A stretch of DNA of 64,000 nt from Hypericum androsaemum (lineage: Eukaryota > Streptophyta > Magnoliopsida > Malpighiales > Hypericaceae): positions 6,820,001-6,884,000 of the forward strand of contig OZ023186.1 in assembly GCA_963995505.1 (NCBI GenBank), in the 5' to 3' direction. This document shows positions 36,046 to 47,333 of the stretch, one piece after another. Within the stretch, counting starts at the first letter, position 1; every line of letters starts with the position of its first letter. The translations under genes were made by a program, and so were the position numbers. The notes under the pieces were generated by a model. That model was given only the letters and a program-made list of their open reading frames with translations. It ran no database searches and was not told the DNA's origin.

Positions 36046-36810
36046 CCGGGGGCTCGGAGGTAACGACATATCATCCCTGCTTCAGTGATGGCTTTTTTTA
36101 TTTTGAGCAGGTCCCCTGATGGATTCGAAGTTAGATGTGGTATCGTATCGAGTTGCATACTGCAGGAAATGTGCTTTTTGTATATTGCACGTTAGGCCTC
36201 TTCTCCTCTCCCTTCTCTTTCTTCTTCTTCTTTTCATTTCTTCCCTCATCGACGATCTTCCGGGGCCAGACTGGCGACGACGGTTCTTGTCACTCCATAG
36301 CCCCCAAGTTGTAACCTTCATTTGTACATAAAACTGAAACAAGAGAAAATAAAGAAAAAGCAAAAAAAAATAAAATAAGGATGACCAATTTTGTTTTGAC
36401 ATGAATAAGAATCAAGAGAGCTTATTTTTTGTTGTTGTAATTTCCTTGCCTCTCTCTTCCTGTTATTATGGTTTTTATGGTTCTGCTGCTTAATTGCTAT
36501 CTTGGTGATGGCTAATTCTGAGCTTGTTGGTGATACTTTTTTATATATTAAAAGTTAAGGACTTATATACAGGATGTATGCATGTTGAGATGTGAAACAA
36601 GTGATTAGACTTGATTTTAAGTGTTAAGGAAATTCACTACCCGTTAATCTCGATCTTTTGAATTGGATATGAAAATAAAAGACTTTATTCAATAATTCAG
36701 AATCCTAAACATGATACGGAAGTAGTTGATTCATACGAAACCTTTATGTTTTCGCGTATGCTAAAGGTAGATTTTGGTATGGGCATTTGGTGTTATTCTA
36801 ATTGAAATAA
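36046..36810. other. LARP1 3' UTR and flank
   Basis: Directly follows the LARP1 stop. A likely polyadenylation zone lies at about 36330-36380 (ACATAAAACTGAAACAAG, AAAATAAAG). No gene in the remainder. Confidence 0.5.
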
Positions 36811-37262
36811 TAAAAAATTTACCTATACAAAAAATTATTTTTATTAGAACGCATCAAAGTTCAGGTACCAAACTTGTGAAAAAAAAATGCATCCACAGGT
36901 TCATATTGAAGCAATGAACAAAGACTTAGGTTAGGCCGACGAGATGAGTCCATCTATCAAATCTTTATTTTTTAAATTAATTAAGTATCCGGACTTTCAC
37001 TGATTGGCCAGATACTCCAGTTAACCAATCACATAGACTTTTTAATTAGGGGTAAAAATTTAGAGCTCCCTAAATTTTAATATAAAGTAATAGGAAATCA
37101 AGTCTTTAGTTAATTTGTTCCTAAACTTTGAGAAGTCAAATTCGTTAGATCTTATGATCAATTTTCATATAAAATATACAAGAGATTACATAAATAACCG
37201 AAACTCACTTTAAAATTTCATAATCATCATATAACACACTAATCTTTATATCTACTTGTAAC
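36811..37262. repeat. LARP1-flanking duplication, copy 1
   Basis: Contains CTATACAAAAAATTATTTTT, CATCCACAGGTTCATATTGA and TTAAGTATCCGGACTTTCAC. The same sequence, diverged by several percent, recurs at 38912-39345 in the same orientation. Noncoding and AT-rich. Confidence 0.85.
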
Positions 37263-38841
37263 ATCTGTAGAAGCGGTTAGAAACTTTTCTCCCAATAATA
37301 CTCCTACAAAGTACGATTTTTCTAAAAATTGAACATTTTATAGTTATTTGATATTTTAATACTAAATATATATTATATATATTTTTCATTTTAAAATAAT
37401 ATCAGGCCTGACTGGTCAGATCAAAAAACACGAAAAAATCTCGGGTCAACTTGATACAGGGGAACATAGATAGAAAATCGTGATTCCGTTGATTATGAGA
37501 ATACCCAAAAAATACAATAAAAATCTTGATATGTTGATTCTACGAATACCGAAAAATGACAAATAATTAGGAAAAACCTTAGATTTTTATTAATCAAATT
37601 CAACCACCTAAAATAATAGGAAGATGTCCTACTTATAAAGAATCGAAACGAACCAGAATCCTATTGTAAATTAAATTCCTAATAATAATCTAAAACTATA
37701 GATAACTATTCTTTATCTCCATCATTCTCTCCCGGTTGGAAAATTCGCCCTCGAATTTGAGGTCGTCGGCCAACTTGAGTCCTTCGTACATGCACTATTA
37801 GACACATTCGAGTGACGTGGTGACATTTGATATCGTCCATTCCAGGAGAACAAATACTTGGAACCTAAGCGACCACGAATATTCTCTAGAAGAAAGACCA
37901 CGAACTCTCTTTTTCGAGCAGCTCGCTCTACTTCTTTCAGCCTATTCCAAAAGTTTAACAACGGAGAACTCTCAACATATGCGAACTTATCAACTATGAG
38001 GATGTCAATATGCTCGACATACTCAACCTCATAATAATGGGCAACCTGGGATAAAGGCACATCACCAAATCATCGACAACAACTTCTTCAACCTCGTCCT
38101 TCTCACCAGAGTATGAGTCATAAATTGGCTCACCATCATGGAAAGAGTCGGAACTCTCATCAAAACTCTGTCGATCAAATAAGTCATTAGCGAATTCACC
38201 AAATTCTTCACAAACTAAAGCCTCTTCAACTTCTTCAGGTTGTGGAGTATGTTGTTTCCTCGAGGTCTCAGCCATCGGCTGCTTCAAATCTTCAAAACTA
38301 GCTTGTATTTCATGCATCTTAATTTGCAATTCCTTGAACATCATAACTGATTGAAGATTATATTGTTCCCAAAAGCGACGGCGCTTGTTATCAATAGCAG
38401 CTCAAACTTCTTAAGCATGTCAGAAAAATAACTCATGAATCAACTTTCTTTTCATCTTAGACCATCGAGAACTTTTCTGCTTACTCCATCTTTTTTGACG
38501 AAGATTTAAGTCAGACCACCAATTCATAAGATCATCTCGGAATTGTCTTTTGACAAATCTAACTTTTTCCAACTCTTCAAACTGTGAACATCAAATAATA
38601 GCTCCACATTGATAAGCCACTTAATGAAATCTCTTGTTAAAATTTCCCAATCTAGATCAGATATATCGCTCAAAGTAGGAATATGCATCTTGGAGTTGAG
38701 CATCTTCAATTAAACCCAAGACGACCAATGTGTAAATTATAAAATTCTGTCTGGACCAAACTGTAACTTATCAAATTGGTGGAACCAATCCATAATTAAC
38801 CAACTGGAAAATTACGAAACAGTTACAGATATCCAATGTCA
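37263..38841 (-). mobile_element. Ty3/gypsy-type retrotransposon debris (gag region)
   Basis: Minus-strand frames: about 38709-38524 resembles the start of a gypsy gag (RMHIPT-like KMHIPTLSDISDLDWE, FIKWLINVELLFDVH). 38344-37994 is an acidic linker. 37990-37730 ends in a stretch like the C-terminal end of gypsy polyproteins (...FPTGRE region). Protease, RT and integrase are missing, so it is deleted or non-autonomous. It lies exactly between the two halves of a LARP1-flank duplication. LTR limits were not resolved. Confidence 0.55.
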
Positions 38842-39345
38842 CCACAAAGCACCGCTGAAGAAACATCCGGAACTGGATAGGCTGCTTAAGGAAGAGTACC
38901 GTAGCTTAAAAAAAATTTAATCTATACAAAAAATTATTTTTATTAGAACGCATCGAAGTTCAGCTACCAAACTTGTGGAAAAAATGCATCCACAGGTTCA
39001 TATTGAAGTAATAAACAAAGACGAAGGTTAAGCCGATGAGATGACTCCATCTACCTAATCATTATTTTTTTAAAAGTTAATTAAGTATCCTGACTTTTAC
39101 TGATTGACCAGATACTCCGGTTAACTAATCATACAGACTTTTTAATTAGGGTATTAAATTTTGATATAACATAGGAGATTGAGTCTTTAGTTAATTAATT
39201 CATAAATTTTGAGAAGTTAAACTCGTTAGTTCTTATGATCAATTTTCATATCAAATGATACATGAGATTACAAAAATAACCCTCACCCACTTTAAAATTT
39301 CATAATCATCATAAAACACAATAATCTTTACATCCACTTGCTTTG
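38842..39345 (+). pseudogene. Duplicated LARP1 last-exon scrap joined to copied 3' flank
   Basis: 38842-38911 repeats LARP1 exon 14 (35932-36001: AAGCACCGCTGAAGAAACAT, then GGAACTGGATAGGCTGCTTA and GAAGAGTACCGTAGCTTAAA) with about three changes. It then jumps straight to sequence matching 36811-37262, skipping about 800 bp. So a tandem duplication of the LARP1 end lost an internal segment. Only about 23 codons of exon 14 are present and cannot function. Confidence 0.88.
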
Positions 39346-40474
39346 GTCTAGCTATTTCTTACAAGCGGATAGGAGAATCATCTAGTGTATGATATTTCAT
39401 CGGTATTTCTACTCATTAGCGTGCTTCCTAATTTATTATGAGCAATCTGGAATCATCTTCAACCTTAGCTATTATATTTCTTCATTCTAGTTTTCTTTTC
39501 CATCCATTTTCAAGGCTGTCTAAATATGCAAATTAGCTTCAAAGTAATATACCACCAAGTAGAAACACGAGGACTGGATAATGATTAGCATGAATATTTT
39601 GTTTCCTTGAAAGTTCCATCTATGAAGCGATTGCAAGCCATGGAGTGATTGTGAAACAAACAATACATATACCTTTTTAGAAAAATTTGCAGTTCCATCT
39701 CTAAGGAGAGAAAAAGAAACACTTCAAAAGGAAAATGAACGTTTCCAACCCTTCAAAAAATGAAATTTTCCATCTAGTAGAAATTTCTGCCCTTAGGATA
39801 CTTGCTCTACGAGGAACAACCTTTTATTTTGTAATCATATAACTTCGTGTCACGATCCTATTGGAAGCTGATGTGTGATGGTAGTTGTAGGTTGTTATGT
39901 TCTGTCTGTTATTCTTGGAGTAGTGCATTAGTGATGAATGTTAGTGTAAGAAGTGACAGTAGCCACGTTAGTTTGTGTTCGTGGTCTCAGTGGAAGTAAC
40001 TGAAAAAATAGTTGGTTCTCTGTTATGTAATATATAATTATGTCTTGGCTCGTAAGAAACTTATCCAATGAATTATTATAATCTCAATTATCTTTCTTAT
40101 AATTCTGTCTTCTTTTCTCTCTAATCTATTCTTTTATTCTTATCCAAATTCTACCTCTCTTTCTGACTCTTTTCTTCTATCCTACCTCCCAATTTTGTTA
40201 TTCCCCAACTCTTTTCTATCACCTGTAGTAATACATCGCTTCTGGAAAAAGTAATCATATAACTTCCAAAGTAATAATTTCGCAAGAATAAATAGAAGCA
40301 AACAACAAAAATAAATGTTGGTTTTTTATTAGTCCCATGATTGAGGGTGACATGTGAGTGGGGTGAGATAGTGTCACACTAAATCTTCTCCCAAGTTTTT
40401 CTTTAAAGTAGAAAAAGAGGAGGACATGACAAGTGTGATGTTTTGTTGGCACGTGTCCTTCCCCTTTAACACTA
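39346..40474. other. Intergenic region, no gene seen
   Basis: AT-rich with no recognisable reading frame, RNA gene or element. A pyrimidine-rich stretch lies at about 40100-40200. Confidence 0.5.
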
Positions 40475-41060
40475 ATTGGTTTCTCTTTCAATTGTGGGTT
40501 TCTTTTTCTATAAAGAAAAAGAGTGAAGGAAAATTAAAAGGGGTGAACCAGAGAGGGGGAGGCTTCCAGAGAGGGGAGGCTTCTCCTTCAATTATTTCTC
40601 TTTATACAAAGAAAAAGAAGTGAAGAAAAATTAAAAGGGGTGAACCAGAGAGGGGGAGGCTTCTCCTTCAATTATGGGTTTCTCTTTCTATAAAGAACAA
40701 GGAGTGAAGGAAAATTAAAAGGGGTGAACCAGAGAGGGGGAGGCTTCTCCTTCAATTATGGGTTTCTCTTTATACAAAGAAAAAGGAGTGAAGGAAAATT
40801 AAAAGGGGTGAACCAGAGAGGGGGAGGCTTCTCCTTCAATTATGGATTTCTCTTTATACAAAGAAAAAGGAGCGAAGGAAAATTAAAAAGGGGTGAACCA
40901 GAGAGGGGGAGGCTTCTCCTTCAATTATGGGTTTCTCTTTCTACTTCGAGTCTAATGAAGTTCGGAAATCAAAAAGAAAAAGGAGCCAAGGAAAATTAAA
41001 AGGGTGAACCAGAGAGGGGGAGGCTTCTCCTTCAATTATGGGTTTCTCTTTCTATAAAAC
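40475..41060. repeat. Minisatellite, about 84-bp unit, six to seven copies
   Basis: Units carry GAACCAGAGAGGGGGAGGCT, TCTCCTTCAATTATGGGTTT and CTCTTTCTATAAAGAAAAAG. The GAACCA anchor falls at 40545, 40642, 40726, 40810, 40895 and 41007, so spacing is 84-85 bp in the centre with longer first and last gaps. A partial unit precedes the array. Frames through it (RGGGFSFNYGFLF repeats) are repeat translations. Confidence 0.92.
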
Positions 41061-41543
41061 TCTCTCGATCCTCCGATGATATTTAGTCTATAGAAATTAA
41101 CCTACCTTCGACGCAAATTATGAGTAAAAGTACCAATGAAATTTTTTTTATTACAACAATTTTGTAAAAAATATTTCTCGAAGACAAGTATATAAATTAC
41201 GACTATTTAAATTATTATAATTATAATTATATAATTATGATTATAAAATTGCATGGAATCCCTTAAATAAAGTACGCCAAAAGAGCGGTTGTTCAAAATT
41301 TTTTTTTAGAACAAATTCCGACCAATCGGTATCAAACACGAATATCATAAGTGAGAGAGACTAATTTGCAAGGGACTTGTCCCAATGGCACGACCATAAT
41401 TAAAATTTTAACACGTGATCAATTAAATAGTAGTTTGGTTGGCATGAGAACGTTTCTATAGAATCCTAGACTCTCAACTCTCTCTATATTCTATTCTGCT
41501 GCTATTTGCACCACCACTCACATTCACAGAGAAAAAAGTAAAC

Positions 41544-41606
41544 ATGAAATGGCGGAGATCCAACACCCCCTCCTGCACCAACACCCTCTCAAGCTGGTCC
41601 CTATAG
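41544..41606 (+). other. Overlapping upstream ORF at the DC1 gene start
   Basis: An ATG 5 bp before the DC1 start codon opens a 20-codon frame (MKWRRSNTPS...) ending in TAG at 41606. Its sequence has no family features, so it is a possible uORF only. Confidence 0.45.
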
Positions 41607-44600
41607 ACGATGATGGCCAGAAAAGAGCATGTGCTGTGTGTGACGATGAATTGTCCGGTGAGGTGTATGCCTGTGATTCTTGCAGGCTCTACCTCCATCA
41701 ATCCTGTGCTAACTTGCCAGAAAAGATCGAGCATTTCATTCACCCCGGTTGTCCTCTCTTCCTCAAGCCTGTCCCGAAATCTCCAGGCGGAGGAGGAGAG
41801 CTTCGGGGGATGATGTTATGGTATCGATGCGAAGCTTGCAACTTTGAAATAGGAGTTTCTCTTGGCCAGAAGCTCCTCCAGCCCAACAATATTGAAGAGG
41901 ATGAGCTCCTCCGTCGTCTCTCCCATGACCATCCTTTGGAGCTGCATACCGTGGAGAAAGTAAGAGGAGGAAGTTCTGAGGAAGATGCAGAGCTAAAGAA
42001 GTACTGCCGTGTATGCGACAAGCTTATATCAGGAAGCTATTATGCTTGCAACTCATCATATTGTGGATATTGCATCCACAAGTCATGTGCAGGACATCTG
42101 CCAAGCCAAATTCGACATTTCTATCACCCCTGCACCCTTTCCCTAGTACCAGACGATGGACGTTATTGTAGTGCTTGCGGGGAATATCGCGACGTTGTCT
42201 TTCTTTATCATTGCGAAAAGTGCAACTTCAGAATGCATGTGAAATGCGCCAAGTTTCAGCACGAAGACGAGGGAAAGGGTGTTCAGCACTGTTCTCACCA
42301 CCATCCTCTAAAGTGTTCTGAAGACGTAAAGGAGGTTCTCGAATGTTGCATATGCTACAGAAAAATATCAGATAAGAGTGATTATGTTGCTTGTGAACCT
42401 TGTCAATTCCACATTCACAAATCTTGCATGAGTTTAACGATGGAGATTCAACATCGCTGTCATCCACATCCTCTCTGGTTAAAATATATTAGGTATTATA
42501 TATTTTGCTCTACTTGTTTACACTTCACAGGTCCTTTCTGGTACCAGTCTGAGAAATGCAAGTTCTTCATGTGTGTCAAGTGCGCGTTGTTCTCCCAAGA
42601 AGTTTCCGTCAAGGCAGAAGAGCATATTATCCATTTTTGTCATCAACATCCCCTACAGCTTTTCAAGGACCCAAAGAAAGACAAGACAGACATCTTCCAT
42701 AAGAGGAACCTTGAATGCCTTGTTTGTAGCAGCCCTGCCTCGGGTCTGACCTATGGCTGTAAGGACTGTGATGTTTATCTTCACAAGTCGTGTCTTGATA
42801 TCTTACCTCAGATCATTCATACGGAAGCAGATGTCTCTTTGTTTCTAACAAGACGCGGACACTTCGACCCAAAAACAAGAATAGGCGGACACGTGAGATG
42901 CCAGCAGTGTCTGTTAAACATTACTTCGCTTTTCCAGTTTAAGCGGATGGATTATGACAACGATGAAGATAGCTGGTGTATACCTTGTGCTTTGGAAGAA
43001 GTTTTATCAATCCGGGTTACATCTCCATCCTCTGTATTCTCCCAGCTTCATTTCCACCCATGCTCCTTCACTCTGAAGCTATTTCCAACTTTTACTTGCA
43101 ACGTTTGTTCCACACAATGCCACACTCATGCCTATTATTGTGATCAATGTGACTTCTATGTGGGCAGTAAGTGCGCCCAGATGTCCATGAAAGTCTCTGA
43201 TGGTGGAGGAGAAGGGCGGATACGTCACTTTTGCCATGGCCATCCTTTGCAGCCCTCGCAAGAAGATACAGAGGTTTCAACAGCTTCCTGCAAAATTTGT
43301 GGAGGCCTTTGCATGCAACAGCCTTTTTACTTTTGCAGCGACTGTGATTTTCACATTCACAAGTCTTGCTTAGAAATCTTGCCTCAAAAGATTGAAAAGC
43401 ACTATTTCAACTGCTCCTTAGTTTTGCTAACAACTTCATCCTATAGATGCATTGCTTGCCAAAAGGAGAACAGTTCGGGTTTGACCTTCCGTGCTATTCA
43501 GAGAGGGTTTGACATCTGCGTGAAATGCGTCATATGGCCCGAGAATAAACAGAATGACGACGGGACCTTCACAAGCATCCACCACTGGCATCAATTGGCA
43601 CTTATTGTGGACATAATAGAAAAGGATGCTAATTGCCTCTTATGCAGATCAAAGATTTCAACATCCGCCTATTATTGCAGCGAGTGCAAAGATTATTTTC
43701 ACAAAGCTTGTGCCCAGTTGCCACTGGTGATGCAGCATCCACTTCACAAGCGACACCCTCTCACTTTGACAAGTAGTCATCTACTTCCAGAAGCAAGCAA
43801 AAACTGCAGTTTGTGTCAAGGAGACTTGATCTTAAATGATTCTCACAACTCTAGTGTCTATTACTGCAAAGAATGTGGCTTCCAACTTGACAAAAAGTGC
43901 GCCACTAGCTTTCCATCTATCCAATATCAAGGTCACCCCCACCTTCTTACAGTGGTGGAGAATATGCAGGGTCGGGAAGTTTGTAATGTGTGTTCTGTCT
44001 CTTGCATAAACAAGATGGTCTTCCGCTGCGCGAGAGCCGAATGCAATTTTAGCCTTCATCTTTCCTGCGGTCCACTGCCTTGCAAGATCAAGCATTCGTG
44101 TCATGTTCACCCACTTATACTGGAAGATTTTTACGTGGAGGAGAACTACACAGATCTGTTTCCGTGCCATGTGTGCGAAGAACGGAGAGACCCGAGGCTT
44201 CCTGTTTATCTTTGTGCAGAAGGATGTCCGATGATATGTGAGATAACATGCGTGATTTCTGAGGTACGTGATCGCTTTATCTTTTCCTTGTGAAGTATCA
44301 ACGCCACTAGCTCTGTTATCTAATATCTTTTCCTTGTGAGATATCTTTTGCTTGTTGCTCTGGTTTTCTTAGGTAATGCCAAAGCTCTTGGGGGCACATG
44401 GAGAGGTCGAATTGAGAACTACATTCCCAAATGTGGTGAGTAAGGTGATAACCAAAGATGAAGGCTTGATTGACTCGACATATGATTCAAGCACTGTAAG
44501 TTCAGATGGAAATTCTGTGGTTACACTCCCCACAAGTATGCTAGAGTTTTATCTATATAGAAGACGGATTCTGTCTAATTACTCCTACGGATCATGGGAA

Positions 44601-45359
44601 GAAATAATGGGGCTAAGCCATGGGATAGAACTTGAACGTGAAGATGAAGACTTGTTTACATTTACCAAAGTGGCATTCGGTCACTTCTCGAGCAAGTTGG
44701 ATTACACTCAGTTGACACTATTGGGAAGAGAGGGAATTCCTGAATTTATCTCACAACACAATGGACCTCCAGCAGGACAAGAATGCAGGCTACCCAAGAC
44801 TCTTATGCCAATATATGAAGAATACTTTGGCAAATACAGACCCATTAGTGAAACTTCAAGCCCATTTTCAACATGCTGGGACGACGAGTCATTCTTTGAG
44901 TTCGTGTTTTGCGCAGTCTTACATAACATGCGCACGACAAAGTTGGTGGATGTCACAAATGAAAGAGTACTCCAATGGTTGACGCTGCTAAAGCTAGTGG
45001 AATTAGGTAGAGCCAATATTGACTTGAGTTTTGATAAGATGAAGCGTGTTTGGGAAGCCCACTTTCTCATCAAAGCAAAAGCAATCGTGGATGACAAATC
45101 TGCCCGACTAGACAGGATGCAGAAGGAGCTTTCAACAAGAGAGGAAGAGCTTCTAAGAGAGCTGGAAGACGTACGAAAAAAAAAGGAAGAGATCAAGAAG
45201 CAAGAGGAAGTCCACCACAAGTATGCAGGCGACGGAATGAGAAGCCTGAGGAAGGAGTACGCAGATGCTTTGCTGATCAAATGGAAGCCTGCCAGTGATG
45301 TATATTTCGACTGCAAATATTCACGACGCGATGCAATTGAGCCCAGGTTAGAGCTCTAA
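41549..45359 (+). CDS. Large Cys/His-rich DC1 (C1-like zinc finger) protein, 1233 aa
   Basis: Two exons, 41549-44263 and 44373-45359, phase 0 join (VISE|VMPKLLG). Exon 1 holds about 15 DC1/C1-like units of the pattern HxHPLxL ... CxxC ... YxCxxCxFxLHxxC, for example HQHPLKLV/CAVC/YACDSCRLYLHQSC, CHGHPLQP/CKICGG/FCSDCDFHIHKSC and CHVHPLIL/CHVCEE. Two or three units lack some ligands (the unit near residue 70 and that near residue 430). The C-terminal third has SYGSWEEIMGLSHGIELERE and ends with a Glu/Lys coiled coil (SARLDRMQKELSTREEELLR, then DVRKKKEEIKKQ). Known: DC1 proteins are a large plant-specific family linked to stress and hormone signalling, with mostly unproven biochemistry. Most have 3-8 units, so this one is long. 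The start is fixed by MAEIQHPLLHQHPLKL; an extra 3' exon near 45620 cannot be excluded. Confidence 0.9.
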
Positions 45360-47333
45360 TATTGATTATGCTACTTTGGGAATGACACGCTAACCAAATT
45401 TACTTTAAGACAACATTTTTTTTCCCTCAAAAGAGGTGCATGAGATCTTATTGTTATAAGCCACTAGTTTTGGGTGTTAGCTTATGCGATTCTTTTTTTT
45501 TTCTTTTGAAAATTTAGTTTATGAGAGAAACTTGTTGTTGATTGTTGAATTAAGTATTGAAGATATTGATCTTTTGCATAAAGGAACTTATCTTGACAAG
45601 TGATCTGCATCGGTTTTAGGAGGCCCCTGAGATTCTGAAGACTGGATTCAGAGTTGAAGCATACAAATTTGCAACAGCCATTCGCGTCACACAAGTCCAG
45701 ATTCCGGGATGGAAGCCAAACTCAGAGTTTGAATATGACATTTTCTTATTTATGTCCTGTAAAACCATTACTCTGGATGTTATATGATTATGAACCAAAA
45801 AAGGGTTATTTCTTATTAATGGTTGGATGTTCAGCTCTTTCAAATAATTTATTTTTTCTCTCCTGAAATAGGGAATTACAGATTACTGCTAAAAAGATCA
45901 ATGTCTTATTTCTACCATAACAGAGATTTGTGCTCACAAAGTTGGAATCCTCATAAAACGAACAAGCTGTTCCCTTCAATTGATATATAGATCAAGCCAT
46001 TCTAGCTCACAAGTTCACCGTTGCTTAGAATGTCCGAACGAGCTATTCGGGGATTCGGTCGACCGATTTAAATTGTTTTTAAGTTCTCTAGACACCACAT
46101 TCTTGAAAATTAGAAGCAAATTAACCGCGCGAGCACGGAGATGATCAGAAGAAGAAGAAACGGTTGCCTGCAACTCCTCTCTTCTCTCTTTCCGCCAGTG
46201 GGCCCGTGACAGCGACGTTTTAAGTTCTCACCTTAAAAGCCCAAAGGTTATGACCAAAAGCCCAAAGGTTATGACCAACGGAAGATGTAAACATTGGGCC
46301 TGAGGCCTATGTATATTATCTAACGGACCGCATCAACCTACAGGTACTCAAGGCTGATGTATTTTTTTGAAAGTGTATTAACGATCACGAAAATGAAGAG
46401 AAATTATTCGTAGTTTCCATATCTTTAATTTTTTTTAATAGAAATTATCCCATACCCAAATTGGTATATTTACCGGAAAAGAAGTACAATATTCTTACTG
46501 TCAAAATTTTGAAACTAATTCTCTAGTTAAATCCACTCCCAAGGAGAAAAAAAAATATGGTGCTAAATAAAGGGGATCAAGACCAAAGATATCAATTATT
46601 TAGTAGCAACTGTTATTAGATAGTTAAATATTTGTAGATAATTTTATAGTAATTTTAGTGGTTAGCGGCATTAATGATGTAGTGCACTCGTGCACAACGA
46701 TAAAAAGACTATTTTTTGGCATGATTATAATATTTTATTAACCCAGCTACAGTATTCTCCGGACTGGTTGGATATATTTCCATAACATCTTCGACGCTCG
46801 AAATGCACACGTGAATGTGATATTACTCTTTCTTTTAACATATTTTTTCTGGTAAACCAAACTTGTGAAAATAATATACAACCATAGGTTCAAATGGAAC
46901 AATAAACAAAGATTACGACCAAGACATTAGCTGCTAGTCTTCGGTAACAAGAAGGTAAACGGGGAGATCATTAAACTAGTTGTAGCTATTAGCGGAAACG
47001 ATATGGAGATGCAACATTTTCTGCACCGAGTTGGAGATCTCAGAACTGTGATCAACTTTGAACTCTAAAGAACCTTATTCAATAATTCTGAATCCAAAAC
47101 ATGATACAAAAATAGTTGGTTCGCTCGAATTCTTCAAGTTTCAAGATGGTGTTTGCCAAATTACAGTAGTTGGGCTGTCGTACACATTCGCCTTAAAACT
47201 TCGTCGTACGTACGGCATCACGGATAAACTAGTCCACAGTTTGGCACATTTTAGAATCCGATCGCGAAATAGCAGCCATCAAACGGCATACCTAGGCGTG
47301 GTTTTGCCGATGCTGCCAGTTTTGATGCTGCCT
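45360..47333. other. Region between convergent DC1 and ZIFL1-like genes
   Basis: 45360 to about 45900 is probably the DC1 3' UTR, including a plausible but unproven extra exon after TTTTAG at 45620. A direct repeat AAAGCCCAAAGGTTATGACC occurs at about 46237 and 46256. The rest is AT-rich with no gene seen. Confidence 0.45.

Noticed and set aside
44708..45316. 202-aa minus-strand Ser-rich frame in DC1 exon 2
   Set aside because: Antisense of the coiled-coil coding sequence; no family similarity or start context.
45600..45700. Possible third exon of the DC1 gene after TTTTAG at 45620
   Set aside because: The exon-2 frame already ends at a stop with a plausible C-terminus, and the continuing frame has no DC1 or coiled-coil feature; kept only as a note.
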